64,000 bases of DNA from Chryseobacterium sp. MYb7 (GCF_002979455.1 NZ_PCOU01000003.1:62001-126000); one strand, 5' to 3'; shown: positions 41,918-50,391, counted from the first letter of the stretch. Numbers and translations: made by a program. The notes: generated by a model not told the origin, from the letters alone.

Positions 41918-42682
41918 ATGAAATTAATCACTTATAATGTCAACGGAATCAGAGCTGCTTTCACAAAAGATTTCCTCGGCTGGCTGAAGGCTGCTGACCC
42001 GGATATCATCTGTATTCAGGAGAGTAAAGCCGGAAACGATCAGATAGACATCGAAAGTCTTGAAAAATTAGGTTATCACAGTTATTGGCACTCAGCCGTT
42101 AAAAAAGGCTATAGCGGAGTCGGAATTGCCTCCAAAATCAAACCTAATCATGTAGAGTATGGCTGTGGTATCGAAAGCTATGATAATGAAGGAAGAATCA
42201 TTCGTGCGGATTTTGACGGATTTTCAGCTATTTCTGTATATGTTCCTTCCGCTTCCAATATTGAAAGACTGGATTTCAAAATGCAGTTCTGTCATGACTT
42301 TCTGGAGTATATCAAAAATTTAAAGAAAGAAATTCCCAATCTTATTATATCCGGCGACTTTAATATTTGCCATGAAGCAATCGATATCCACAATCCGGAG
42401 GGCTTAAAGAATGTTTCAGGATTTCTTCCTATGGAAAGAGAATGGATGACCAATTTTATGAATGAATGTGAACTGATAGACAGCTTCAGGTTTTTCAATG
42501 GTGATCCTGATAATTATACCTGGTGGAGCTACAGACAAAATTCCAGAGCGAGAAACAAGGGATGGAGGCTGGATTATAACTTCACTTCTTACAGCTTAAA
42601 GGATAAGCTCTCAAGGGCTGCTATTTTAAAGGAAGCTGTGCATTCTGACCATTGCCCTGCTTTATTGGAATTGAATGTATAA
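41918..42682 (+). CDS. xth: Exodeoxyribonuclease III / AP endonuclease
   Basis: I start at ATG 41918 (254 residues, MKLITYNVNGIRAA), 6 bases after an in-frame TTG. The enzyme cuts DNA at abasic sites and trims 3' ends in base-excision repair. The conserved motifs are all present: NVNGIRAA, IICIQESKA (metal Glu), GYSGVGIASK, ISGDFNICHEAID (Asp, Asn), WWSYR, and the final RLDYNF and HSDHCPALLEL with the catalytic His. Length is standard. It has its own promoter and terminator. Confidence 0.94.
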   Translation: MKLITYNVNGIRAAFTKDFLGWLKAADPDIICIQESKAGNDQIDIESLEKLGYHSYWHSAVKKGYSGVGIASKIKPNHVEYGCGIESYDNEGRIIRADFDGFSAISVYVPSASNIERLDFKMQFCHDFLEYIKNLKKEIPNLIISGDFNICHEAIDIHNPEGLKNVSGFLPMEREWMTNFMNECELIDSFRFFNGDPDNYTWWSYRQNSRARNKGWRLDYNFTSYSLKDKLSRAAILKEAVHSDHCPALLELNV

Positions 42683-42705
42683 TCACCAAGATATTGATGC
42701 ATACA

Positions 42706-42740
42706 AAAAGCCAGCTGAATCAGCTGGCTTTTTTTAATTT
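42706..42740. terminator. Terminator between convergent genes
   Basis: The stem AAGCCAGCTG / CAGCTGGCTT with loop AAT is followed by TTTTTAATTT. It serves exonuclease III and probably also the opposed RlpA-type gene. Confidence 0.85.
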
Positions 42741-42751
42741 AAATCATAAAA

Positions 42752-43123
42752 TTAATCGACAATTTCATATTCGACCGGAATTGTACCATGATTGATATCT
42801 CCGATCTCATCGAACGCAGCTTTAGACATGTCTAAAGATCTTGATGAATGGAAAGGCCCTCTATCATTAATCCTCACTATTACCTCTTTACCATTCTTAA
42901 GGTTCGTAACCTTAACGTTTGTTCCAAATGGAAGCGTTCTGTTTGCTGCTGTAAACTTTGAGTTATCAAAGATTTCTCCGCTAGCAGTTTTTCTACCGTT
43001 AAATTTATCGTGGTAGTACGATGCATAACTTGTTTTTTTCGCATCTAAGGCATTACTCGTAAAAGAATAAATACCCAGGGTTGAAATCATCATTATGATT
43101 ACGAGAATGAATCTTTTCATCAT
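42752..43123 (-). CDS. RlpA-type septal-ring lytic transglycosylase-like protein
   Basis: The 123-residue protein (start at 43123 or the next ATG, 43120) has a signal peptide of about 25 residues and one double-psi beta-barrel domain. The RlpA family phrases SYYHDKFNGRKTASGEIFD, LPFGTNVKVTNL and VRINDRGPFHSSRSLDMSKAAF are complete. The last contains the catalytic-type Asp. RlpA cleaves naked glycan at the septum. This version lacks the SPOR domain that targets RlpA in Proteobacteria. It is a single gene with an unusual 560-base upstream region. Confidence 0.88.
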   Translation of the reverse strand: MMKRFILVIIMMISTLGIYSFTSNALDAKKTSYASYYHDKFNGRKTASGEIFDNSKFTAANRTLPFGTNVKVTNLKNGKEVIVRINDRGPFHSSRSLDMSKAAFDEIGDINHGTIPVEYEIVD

Positions 43124-43641
43124 GTTGAACTTTTATTGGTTTTGACGGAGCAAATGTATCAGGAATCTTTATAAAACCCTATTCAATATGTTAAAAACAG
43201 TTAATAAAACATTAATAAAATGTTAACTAAGTCTGCAACCCCCTATGAATAGGGCTTTTAAATAACACTGTTAAAAAGCGTTAAAAAAACCATCAAAAAG
43301 TTAATATAATTAACTAACCCGTGCATAATTTAAATTTACAAAATATAAAAACAATTGAAAATCAACAATTTACAAAATTCATAAAGTTAAAATAAAAACC
43401 ACAAAATTTATTTTCAATATTTAAAGTCTTAAAAACCGGATACTGGATAAACTTTCTTACAGAAGAAGTTTCACCACATAAAATAAGATTTACAGACTGA
43501 TTTTTAACACCTTTTATTTTGTTAAAATTTAAATGCTGATTTATCTATTGACCTAATATTAGATTTTAATAGCTCAAAAAATAAATTTATGATGATGTAC
43601 TACCCAAAAAATTAAATGAACACAAGTCTTTTTAAAAAGTA
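43124..43641. other. Long AT-rich region upstream of the RlpA gene; no gene seen
   Basis: No start codon here opens more than about 25 codons. The part nearest RlpA carries the -7 box TACATTTG (43158-43151, minus), repeated GTTAA/TTAAC runs (43189-43320), and an imperfect 13-bp inverted repeat AAAACCCTATTCA (43173-43185) / TGAATAGGGCTTT (43246-43258). The right arm can also fold on itself (CCCTATGAATAGGG). The rest, about 43320-43640, is AT-rich with nothing recognised. Confidence 0.5.
43151..43158 (-). promoter_or_regulatory. -7 promoter box for the RlpA gene
   Basis: TACATTTG on the minus strand matches TAnnTTTG and lies 28 bases before the ATG at 43123. No clear -33 at 19-20 bases is visible. 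Confidence 0.5.
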
Positions 43642-43671
43642 AAAACCAATGATTTCTCATTGGTTTTATTA
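43642..43671 (-). terminator. Hairpin terminator
   Basis: The 11-bp stem AAAACCAATGA / TCATTGGTTTT with loop TTTC lies 20 bases after the secreted-protein gene and has a T-rich tail on the minus strand (TTTTTACTTTTT). Confidence 0.8.
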
Positions 43672-43690
43672 TCTGTACTTAAATAGAGTA

Positions 43691-44413
43691 TTATTTAGTA
43701 TATTCTACAACATAGTCATAGTTACCATTCGGATATACTACAGACATACTTGGAGAACCTGTAATGAAGTTTCCATTAGTTTTATCATAAGAATAAACAC
43801 TGTTTGCATAAACATTATTTGTTCCTGCCTGATAAATAGTAATTCTATATAAGCTTCCAGTAGAAGGAATAATTACTGGATTAGTATAAGTATTAGGAGC
43901 TGTTGATCCATTTACTGTAAAAGATGATTTAATAGCATAGATCTGAGCGTTATTTATTAATCTGTTCGTTACAGTTTCTGTAGTAAGAATGTTTTCTTTT
44001 ACACCAGCATTAGCACCTGCTATTGGAACCCATTTTCCATTAGTAATATTACCTGGATTACCCGGATTTGAGAAGTAATAAAAACCTGGAGTAACTGCAG
44101 TTATAACTCCCTGACCAGTAAGAGTATTACCTGCTGTAGTATTATATACAACCATTCCATCAAAATTAGATAAAGTTACATCATTATCCATAGGTGCTGT
44201 ATCAAATTGGAATGTTGTCAGGTTTGTTCTAGGAAACCCAAGTCCTCGTCCGTAATTCTGATTAGCCAAACCTTCAAAGTTACTTGCATCTAAAAAATAG
44301 TTTGAACCGGTCAAGGCTGTAACAACATTTGAATTTGTCAAAATCTGTGCATTGGTAGAAATTCCAGCAAATAGTAAAATCCCTCCAAAAATATTTAAAA
44401 ATTTATTTTTCAT
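43691..44413 (-). CDS. Secreted repeat-free surface-type protein, partner of the next gene
   Basis: I use ATG 44413 (240 residues), because a signal peptide MKNKFLNIFGGILLFAGIST ending near NAQ begins there. The mature part is Asn/Thr/Gly-rich and beta-prone: GLGFPRTNLTTFQFDT, NFDGMVVYNTTAGNTL, GFYYFSNPGNPGN and KWVPIAGANAG. These phrases resemble the 'phage tail-fibre-like' head of many flavobacterial secreted proteins, including the upstream neighbour, which starts 16 bases away. No sorting domain is found. Function unknown; probably a surface or matrix protein. Confidence 0.72.
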   Translation of the reverse strand: MKNKFLNIFGGILLFAGISTNAQILTNSNVVTALTGSNYFLDASNFEGLANQNYGRGLGFPRTNLTTFQFDTAPMDNDVTLSNFDGMVVYNTTAGNTLTGQGVITAVTPGFYYFSNPGNPGNITNGKWVPIAGANAGVKENILTTETVTNRLINNAQIYAIKSSFTVNGSTAPNTYTNPVIIPSTGSLYRITIYQAGTNNVYANSVYSYDKTNGNFITGSPSMSVVYPNGNYDYVVEYTK

Positions 44414-44429
44414 TGTATTTATGTTTTTA

Positions 44430-45071
44430 TTAGTTTCTACCTGCAATTATATACCATGTAGTTCCATTACTGTAAATTTCAACTGCAGAAATAGGTGTAA
44501 GAGTTGACATACCTTTAGGAGTAGCTATACCATCAGTTCCACTAAAAGTAAGGTTACCCCCAGTTTGGTTTCTGATACGAATTGTTCTTCCATTATAAGC
44601 TGCAGGTGTTGGTAAAGTTAAGAGGGTTCCTGTAGTAAATTCCCAATAATCAAAATTAGAATTAGACCAGTCATAAGCTGTAGAGGCTGCCTGAGCCAAG
44701 TTTAATCTGAATGGAGTTGCAACAGCACCTCCGCCTAAAGTTTTCCAAGTAGAAGATGCTGAATCATAATAGTAAAATCCTACAGCTGTTACATTAGTAG
44801 TTTTAGCTGTAGCAGTACCATCAATAGCGGTAACAAAAGCTAAAGCACCATTTTGAGCAGCAACATAAGCCGCATCTTTTGCATACAACTGAGATCTTGT
44901 CATACGAGGGACTAACAAGGCATCAGGCTTAGTGTTGTCAGTAGTATTTGCTACTACATCTAGAGTTGCTGCAGGTGTGGTTGTGTTTATCCCAACTCCC
45001 GCATTAGTCTGAGCCTTAGAAAAAGCCGAAAGGCCAACAAGCATAATTGCTGTTAATAAAATTTTTTTCAT
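44430..45071 (-). CDS. Secreted protein with tail-fibre-like head domain
   Basis: The 213-residue product has a signal peptide ending near SKAQ (residue 21). It begins with GVGINTTTPAATLDVVANT, the motif found at the head of trimeric tail-fibre-like surface proteins of Bacteroidota. ALLVPRMTRSQLYA and GFYYYDSASSTWKTLGGG follow. The C-terminal half (YDWSNSNFDYWEF, RIRNQTGGNLTFSG) looks like a small beta-sandwich. It lies 16 bases ahead of a related gene, so the two form a pair. I see no T9SS tail. Role unknown. Confidence 0.75.
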   Translation of the reverse strand: MKKILLTAIMLVGLSAFSKAQTNAGVGINTTTPAATLDVVANTTDNTKPDALLVPRMTRSQLYAKDAAYVAAQNGALAFVTAIDGTATAKTTNVTAVGFYYYDSASSTWKTLGGGAVATPFRLNLAQAASTAYDWSNSNFDYWEFTTGTLLTLPTPAAYNGRTIRIRNQTGGNLTFSGTDGIATPKGMSTLTPISAVEIYSNGTTWYIIAGRN

Positions 45072-45443
45072 AAGTTTTTAAAGATTTTTAATTACATTTT
45101 TTTTCATCAATATTTCCAAAAAAGGAAAATGCATCCCAACTTGTGAATATTATATTGAAACTAAAACTATAAAATAACTATTTCAATTAAGTTTTAGTTT
45201 CATTTTAATGATTAACTCATTGAAAGCATATTATTTAAAAATATTGCTTATTGCGCAAATTTAAGACATAATTTTTGAATTTATATAAATAAAAAAAGAA
45301 AATTAAAAAATCTTAATTTTACAAAACACTAACAATTTGATTATCAAATAAATAAGAATAAGAAGCAGAGAAAATTCTATGTTAAAATTTATCAATACAT
45401 TAATTTTATAAACCTTATTTTTAACTGATTAATAAGGGATTAG
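45072..45443. other. Leader region of the secreted pair; contains a long inverted repeat
   Basis: No gene is visible. On the minus strand, from rimO: a weak hairpin CCTTATT / AATAAGG (45414-45438) may end rimO. TAAATTTG (45263-45256) matches the -7 consensus. A perfect 13-bp inverted repeat TGAAACTAAAACT (45156-45168) / AGTTTTAGTTTCA (45190-45202) with a 21-base loop would lie in the 185-base leader RNA of the secreted pair. Confidence 0.5.
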
Positions 45444-46742
45444 CTATACCAATTCTCCATATAAGTCAAATTCTTCTGCTGAAGTAATTTTAACCTCTGC
45501 AAATTCACCTATAGAAATATAAGTATCTTCAGAAACCAACACGGTATTGTCTACATCAGGTGAGTCATATTCTGTCCTTCCGATAAAATAATTCCCTTCT
45601 TTACGATCAAAAACACATTTGAATATTTTCCCTACTTTTTCCTGGTTCTTTTCCCATGAAATTTGAGACTGCAGTTCCATAATTTCTTCTACTCTAGCCT
45701 CTTTTACTTCCTGTGGAATATCATCTTCCAATACATATGCTGTAGTATTCTCTTCGTGAGAATAGGTAAAGCAGCCTAGTCTGTCAAATTTCTGTTCTCT
45801 TACCCAGTCTTTAAGCTCCTGGAATCTTTCTTCTGTTTCACCAGGATATCCAACAATAAGTGTTGTTCTGATTGCCATATCAGGAACTTTTTCTCTGAAT
45901 TTTCCTAAAAGAGCATCTGTTTTTTCGTGGGTAGTACCTCTCTTCATTGATTTCAACAAATCGGAATTGATATGCTGAAGCGGGATATCTATATAATTAC
46001 AAACTTTAGGTTCTTCACGGATAATATCAAGAACATCTTCCGGGAAACCACTTGGAAAAGCATAATGAAGACGGATCCATTCTACACCTTCTACTTTCAC
46101 CAACTCTTTTAAGAGGTCACCTAATGCTCTTTTTTTATAAAGATCAAGACCATAATAAGTAAGATCCTGTGCAATAAGAATTAATTCTTTTGTTCCTTTT
46201 TTCGCCAGTTTCTGAGCTTCAGAAACTAATTTTTCGATAGGGGTTGAAATGTGCCCTCCTCTCATCAATGGGATCGCACAGAAAGAACACGGTCTGTCAC
46301 AGCCTTCTGAAATTTTAAGGTATGCATAATGCTTTGGAGTAGTTGTCAGTCTTTCACCTACCAATTCATGTTTATAATCTGCTCCAAGATGTTTTAGCAG
46401 CATCGGAAGATCTCTTGTTCCGAAATACTGGTCAACATCCGGAATTTCTTTTATCAAATCCGGCTTGTATCTTTCTGATAAACATCCTGTAACGAATACT
46501 TTTTCAACCTCACCTCTATTTTTCGCCTCTACATAATCCAGAATAGTGTTGATGGATTCTTCTTTAGCATTATCAATAAATCCGCAGGTATTGATTACTA
46601 CAATGTCACCACGGTCTTCGTGAACCACTTCTTTGCCATTGGCTTTCAGCTGGCTCATTAATACTTCAGAATCGTATACATTCTTGGAACATCCAAGAGT
46701 GACTACATTGATTTTCTTCTTCCCTACAGATTTTGTACGCAT
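45444..46742 (-). CDS. rimO: Ribosomal protein S12 methylthiotransferase
   Basis: The 432-residue radical-SAM enzyme adds a methylthio group to Asp88 of ribosomal protein S12. The N-terminal UPF0004 domain holds three cluster cysteines (TLGCSKN, NTCGFID, VTGCLSERY). The radical-SAM core has the CDRPCSFCAIP triad. The C-terminal TRAM domain follows (about 365-432). MRGGHISTP and GYPGETEERF are RimO hallmarks. MiaB is excluded by the lack of its typical motif order. It has its own promoter box. Confidence 0.93.
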   Translation of the reverse strand: MRTKSVGKKKINVVTLGCSKNVYDSEVLMSQLKANGKEVVHEDRGDIVVINTCGFIDNAKEESINTILDYVEAKNRGEVEKVFVTGCLSERYKPDLIKEIPDVDQYFGTRDLPMLLKHLGADYKHELVGERLTTTPKHYAYLKISEGCDRPCSFCAIPLMRGGHISTPIEKLVSEAQKLAKKGTKELILIAQDLTYYGLDLYKKRALGDLLKELVKVEGVEWIRLHYAFPSGFPEDVLDIIREEPKVCNYIDIPLQHINSDLLKSMKRGTTHEKTDALLGKFREKVPDMAIRTTLIVGYPGETEERFQELKDWVREQKFDRLGCFTYSHEENTTAYVLEDDIPQEVKEARVEEIMELQSQISWEKNQEKVGKIFKCVFDRKEGNYFIGRTEYDSPDVDNTVLVSEDTYISIGEFAEVKITSAEEFDLYGELV

Positions 46743-46761
46743 CTTTTTGATTTTGAGTCTG

Positions 46762-46769
46762 CAAAGATA
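46762..46769 (-). promoter_or_regulatory. -7 promoter box for rimO
   Basis: TATCTTTG on the minus strand matches TAnnTTTG and lies 19 bases before the rimO ATG. It separates rimO from the polysaccharide locus, whose terminator lies just beyond. Confidence 0.5.
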
Positions 46770-46789
46770 CGAAATATTGAAGAGTTAGG

Positions 46790-46826
46790 AATTAAAAAAT
46801 AAAAACCACTTTAGAAAAGTGGTTTT
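46790..46826 (-). terminator. Terminator of the polysaccharide operon
   Basis: The 10-bp stem AAAACCACTT / AAGTGGTTTT with a 5-base loop is followed on the minus strand by TATTTTTTAATT. It lies 13 bases after the rfbC stop. Confidence 0.85.
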
Positions 46827-46838
46827 CAGGGATATACT

Positions 46839-47384
46839 TTAAAAGTTTTTTTCTTTAAACAAAGGTGCATTCTCGTCTTTTTCAGAAAGAATGGCATCTT
46901 TCTCATCAACTTTCCAGTCTATACCAAGATCCGGATCATTGAATTTTACACTGCCTTCTGATTCTTTATTATAAAAGTTGTCACATTTATAGGAAAACAC
47001 AGCGTTAGTACTCAGTACAGAAAATCCATGTCCAAAACCTCTTGGTACATATAGCTGAAGTTTATTTTCTGCAGTAAGCTCAATTCCGAACCACTTTCCG
47101 AATGTAGGAGAATCTTCTCTAAGATCTACCGCTACATCCCATACGCTGCCTTCAAGACAAGATACCAGTTTTGCCTGTGCATGTTCGCCTTTCTGAAGGT
47201 GCAGCCCTCTAAGTACTCCATAAGAAGATTTGGAAATATTATCCTGTACAAAGTGCCCGTTCATTCCTGTAAGTTCTTCGAATCTTTTTTCGTTGTATTT
47301 TTCAAAGAAGTAGCCTCTGTCATCTTCAAATACGGTAGGCTCTATGATATAACAATCTTTAAGCGGGGTTTCTTTAATTTTCAT
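46839..47384 (-). CDS. rfbC: dTDP-4-dehydrorhamnose 3,5-epimerase
   Basis: The 181-residue cupin enzyme epimerises dTDP-4-keto-6-deoxyglucose on the way to dTDP-L-rhamnose. Visible motifs are DDRGYFFEKYNEKRF, VLRGLHLQ with the catalytic His, SVWDVAVDLREDSPTFGKW and PRGFGHGFSVLS. The length is standard. It is the last gene of the polysaccharide locus. The other rhamnose genes (rfbA, rfbB, rfbD) are not in the window, so they must lie elsewhere. Confidence 0.93.
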   Translation of the reverse strand: MKIKETPLKDCYIIEPTVFEDDRGYFFEKYNEKRFEELTGMNGHFVQDNISKSSYGVLRGLHLQKGEHAQAKLVSCLEGSVWDVAVDLREDSPTFGKWFGIELTAENKLQLYVPRGFGHGFSVLSTNAVFSYKCDNFYNKESEGSVKFNDPDLGIDWKVDEKDAILSEKDENAPLFKEKNF

Positions 47385-47398
47385 AATAGTAATAAATT

Positions 47399-47968
47399 CT
47401 ATTTCAATATGGTTTTCACTGTTTTAAACAGAATCATGATATCATTTTTGAAAGACATTGTTTCAAAATAATCAAGATTCATTTTTACTTTATTTGGGAA
47501 AAGTATTTCATCATTATATGCTAAGGGATCCTTCTGGTTTTTCAGAAGTTCTTCTTCATTTCTGTATTTTATGCTTGCTTCACAAGTTAATCCTGGTTTC
47601 AACTCCAGTACTTTTCTATCTTCTCCTGTAAGTTTATCATAATATCCTTCAATATCAGGCCTGGGACCCACAAAACTCATTTCTCCTTTCAAGACATTAA
47701 ACAATTGTGGAAGTTCATCAAATTTAAGCTTCCTAAGAGTCTGCCCTGTTCTGGAGCATGTTCTCTTTCTTTCATGAATTGTTTTAAACTTAAAAATGGT
47801 AAAAGGTTTTCCGTACTGCCCAATCCGTGTTTGGAGAAAAATACCATTAGAAGATGTATCCAGGCTTGCAATTATAAACAAAATGATCAGTATTGGCAAA
47901 AGCAGCAATATAACTATTACTGCTAAAATAAAATCAAAAATTATTTTCCAATTTTTATACTGATTCAT
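47399..47968 (-). CDS. Second initiating-type sugar transferase
   Basis: The 189-residue membrane enzyme belongs to the bacterial sugar-transferase family (WbaP/PglC type). It has a single N-terminal hydrophobic segment (about 10-32) and then FKFKTI, KFDELPQLFNVLKGEMSFVGPRP and LKPGLTCEASIKYRNEEE. Such enzymes transfer a sugar phosphate to undecaprenyl phosphate. Another member is encoded at 55784-56389, and one glycan should need only one initiator. This copy departs from the PglC C-terminus (no GWAQ), so it may act on another sugar or pathway. Confidence 0.83.
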   Translation of the reverse strand: MNQYKNWKIIFDFILAVIVILLLLPILIILFIIASLDTSSNGIFLQTRIGQYGKPFTIFKFKTIHERKRTCSRTGQTLRKLKFDELPQLFNVLKGEMSFVGPRPDIEGYYDKLTGEDRKVLELKPGLTCEASIKYRNEEELLKNQKDPLAYNDEILFPNKVKMNLDYFETMSFKNDIMILFKTVKTILK

Positions 47969-47982
47969 TCAATGTAATGCTA

Positions 47983-49119
47983 TTAAACTTTAAAGTAAGT
48001 ATGAATTACTTTTGTTATTCTTTCTCTGTCATCATCGGACAAATTAGAGCCTGATGGAAGACATAATCCGTTATCAAAAAGTTTTTCTGAGATATTTCCT
48101 CCATAGTAAGGAGCAGACTCAAAAACTGGCTGCAGATGCATTGGCTTCCATAGTGGTCTTGATTCGATATTATCTTCTAAAAATGCATGTCTTAAATCTT
48201 CCCTGTTCTTTCCTGTAGTTTCAGGATCAATAATTATTGCAGACAGCCAATGATTTGAATAAAAATCACTATTTGGTTCTGTAAATACTGTTACACCTTC
48301 AATATTTTTGAAAAGATCAACATAAAAATCGTGCATTGCTCTGCGGGCAGCAACTCTGTCTTTAAGTACTTCCATTTGTCCTCTTCCTATTCCCGCCACA
48401 ATATTACTCATTCTGTAGTTGAATCCAATATGTGAATGCTGATAATGAGGAGCATTGTCCCTTGCTTGAGTGGATAAGAAAACGATTTTATCTTTATCTT
48501 CTTTGGTATGGCATACTAATGCACCACCACCTGAAGTCGTGATAATTTTATTTCCATTAAAGCTTAGCACTCCGAAACGTCCGAATGTTCCACATGCCTG
48601 TCCTTTATAAGTGGATCCCAAAGCTTCTGCAGCATCTTCAATTAAATCTATTTCAAATTCTTTTGCAACAGCCATAATTTCGTCCATTTTTGCCGGCATT
48701 CCGTATAAATGAACAACAATGATAGCTTTTGGCTTTTTCCCTTTTTGAATTCTGTCTTCAACAGCTTCTCTTAAGGCTTTAGGACACATGTTCCATGTAT
48801 CATTTTCGCTGTCTACAAAAACAGGATCGGCACCGCAATACGCTATTGGGTTGGCAGAGGCTGAAAATGTCATAGACTGACAAATTACTTCATCTCCGTG
48901 CTGAACACCAGCTTCAATTAAAGCAAGATGAAGAGCTGCTGTTCCTGCTGATAAAGCAGCAACCTTTACGTCTTTATTTAAGAATTTTTCTAAGTCTTCT
49001 TCAAAACCGTTAACGTTCGGGCCTAATGGAGCGATCCAATTTTCATCAAAAGCTTCATTGATATATTTTTGTTCGTTACCTCCCATATGCGGTGAGGATA
49101 ACCAGATTTTATTTGACAT
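47983..49119 (-). CDS. DegT/DnrJ/EryC1/StrS-type sugar aminotransferase
   Basis: The 378-residue PLP enzyme puts an amino group on a nucleotide-linked keto-sugar. The PLP lysine is Lys191 in LSFNGNKIITTSGGGAL. The SAGTAALHLAL region binds phosphate, and EDAAEALGSTYKG carries the family Asp. SFNGNKI and HAGMNYR-like GFNYRMSN point to the PglE/LegC group that makes 4-amino sugars such as UDP-4-amino-FucNAc/QuiNAc. It sits 4 bases after the PglD-type acetyltransferase gene, the usual bacillosamine pair. Confidence 0.88.
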   Translation of the reverse strand: MSNKIWLSSPHMGGNEQKYINEAFDENWIAPLGPNVNGFEEDLEKFLNKDVKVAALSAGTAALHLALIEAGVQHGDEVICQSMTFSASANPIAYCGADPVFVDSENDTWNMCPKALREAVEDRIQKGKKPKAIIVVHLYGMPAKMDEIMAVAKEFEIDLIEDAAEALGSTYKGQACGTFGRFGVLSFNGNKIITTSGGGALVCHTKEDKDKIVFLSTQARDNAPHYQHSHIGFNYRMSNIVAGIGRGQMEVLKDRVAARRAMHDFYVDLFKNIEGVTVFTEPNSDFYSNHWLSAIIIDPETTGKNREDLRHAFLEDNIESRPLWKPMHLQPVFESAPYYGGNISEKLFDNGLCLPSGSNLSDDDRERITKVIHTYFKV

Positions 49120-49123
49120 ATTA

Positions 49124-49783
49124 TTATGATCTTATGATAGTTACTTTTTCTTTAAACCGGTAAAAAACAGTTTCATTATCAGAAACATTTTTATCAATAA
49201 CCATTCCTGCCTGAATGGTATTCTCAGAACCAATTGTTATTGAAGGAATAACTGTACTTCTAATTCCAAAAAAATTTTTGTTCCCTATTTTTACATTGCC
49301 TGCTAAGCCTGCAGTAGATAAAAAATTATAGTCACCTATTTCGCAATCATGACTAATAAAGCTATATGAAGTAACTAAATTAAAATCACCTATTTTACAA
49401 TTGGGACCAATAACCGAATTTGGATATATTATATTTCCTTTTCCAAGTTTAGCCGATTTTGAAATAACAACTGACGGGTGGATAATTGTTGGGAAATCTA
49501 ATTTTCCCAAATCTAATTTTTCTACAATACTTTCTTTACCTGAAGGATTCGCAAATCCAAAAATATAAGAATATTGCTCTGAAAATTCATGCTTCGCAAT
49601 TGGACCTAAAAAGCGGCCTTCAAAACCATACTTTTCAGATTTTATCTTAAAATCATCTTCATTATCATTTAGAAAACCATAGATTTCAAATGCATTAGAA
49701 GGATTTTGATTTTGGATATCTTCCAAATAAGAAATTACTTCTGAAGCTACAGCTCCACTTCCTATAAAAATTATTGGTTTCAT
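49124..49783 (-). CDS. PglD/NeuD-type sugar N/O-acyltransferase
   Basis: The 219-residue protein has an N-terminal Rossmann-like domain (PIIFIGSGAVASEVISYLED, 1-80) and a C-terminal left-handed beta-helix of hexapeptide repeats (about 95-215). The likely catalytic histidine is in FISHDCEIGDYNF. Family members acetylate the 4-amino group of UDP-sugars (PglD) or sialic acid (NeuD). It lies between an MBL hydrolase (4-base overlap) and the aminotransferase. The unusual acyl-building genes next to it raise the possibility that it uses an acyl-carrier donor instead of acetyl-CoA; that is inference. Confidence 0.83.
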   Translation of the reverse strand: MKPIIFIGSGAVASEVISYLEDIQNQNPSNAFEIYGFLNDNEDDFKIKSEKYGFEGRFLGPIAKHEFSEQYSYIFGFANPSGKESIVEKLDLGKLDFPTIIHPSVVISKSAKLGKGNIIYPNSVIGPNCKIGDFNLVTSYSFISHDCEIGDYNFLSTAGLAGNVKIGNKNFFGIRSTVIPSITIGSENTIQAGMVIDKNVSDNETVFYRFKEKVTIIRS

Positions 49784-50391
49784 ATTGTCTTATTATCTTC
49801 AAAAATATACTTTTCACCATGTCCTGGAAAAATAGTAACCCCTTGAAGCATGTTTTTATGTTTTTCTATACTTTGCTGATATGTCTTTTTGGAACCTGTA
49901 GGTAAATTGGTAACAATTCTTGTCCCTTGTAAAAGAAAATCTCCAGAAAAAAAGAAATCTCCAATTTTCAGACTTATTGAGGAGTCTGTATGCCCAGGTG
50001 TATTATATATTTCAAACTCATAATCAATCATTTTAAAGTAACCTTCCTCAACAATAATCTCAGATTTATCTACTACTAACTTGTTTTGATTATGAAATAT
50101 CGCCAGATTTTTTTTAGGATTTGGCAATCTTTCTGATGTTTTATGAGATGAAATTACCTTAACATTTGGAAAATTTTCTCTTAAAAAGTTCACTCCTAAA
50201 ATATGGTCAAAATGTTCATGAGTGAGGAAAATAAACTTTAAATCCAAATTATTATCATATAAATAATCTGTAATTCTCTTGTCATTTTCAGTACCAGGAT
50301 CAATAATTAAAGCCTCTTGATTTTGAGGATTAGCTAAAATATAGGATATTGAATCAATAGGTGAATTTTCAAATAATTGAATAGTCAGCAT
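49780..50391 (-). CDS. Metallo-beta-lactamase-fold hydrolase (glyoxalase II-like), possible thioesterase
   Basis: The 203-residue protein carries the complete metal site: THEHFDH, TPGHT, SGDFL (Asp) and PGHGE, in glyoxalase-II order. No C-terminal substrate-binding helices of true GloB are present, so it is a short single-domain type. Such enzymes often hydrolyse thioesters. It overlaps the SDR gene by 1 base and the acetyltransferase gene by 4. Within an acyl-carrier cluster the most sensible guess is a thioesterase that releases or proofreads acyl chains. Confidence 0.85.
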   Translation of the reverse strand: MLTIQLFENSPIDSISYILANPQNQEALIIDPGTENDKRITDYLYDNNLDLKFIFLTHEHFDHILGVNFLRENFPNVKVISSHKTSERLPNPKKNLAIFHNQNKLVVDKSEIIVEEGYFKMIDYEFEIYNTPGHTDSSISLKIGDFFFSGDFLLQGTRIVTNLPTGSKKTYQQSIEKHKNMLQGVTIFPGHGEKYIFEDNKTI

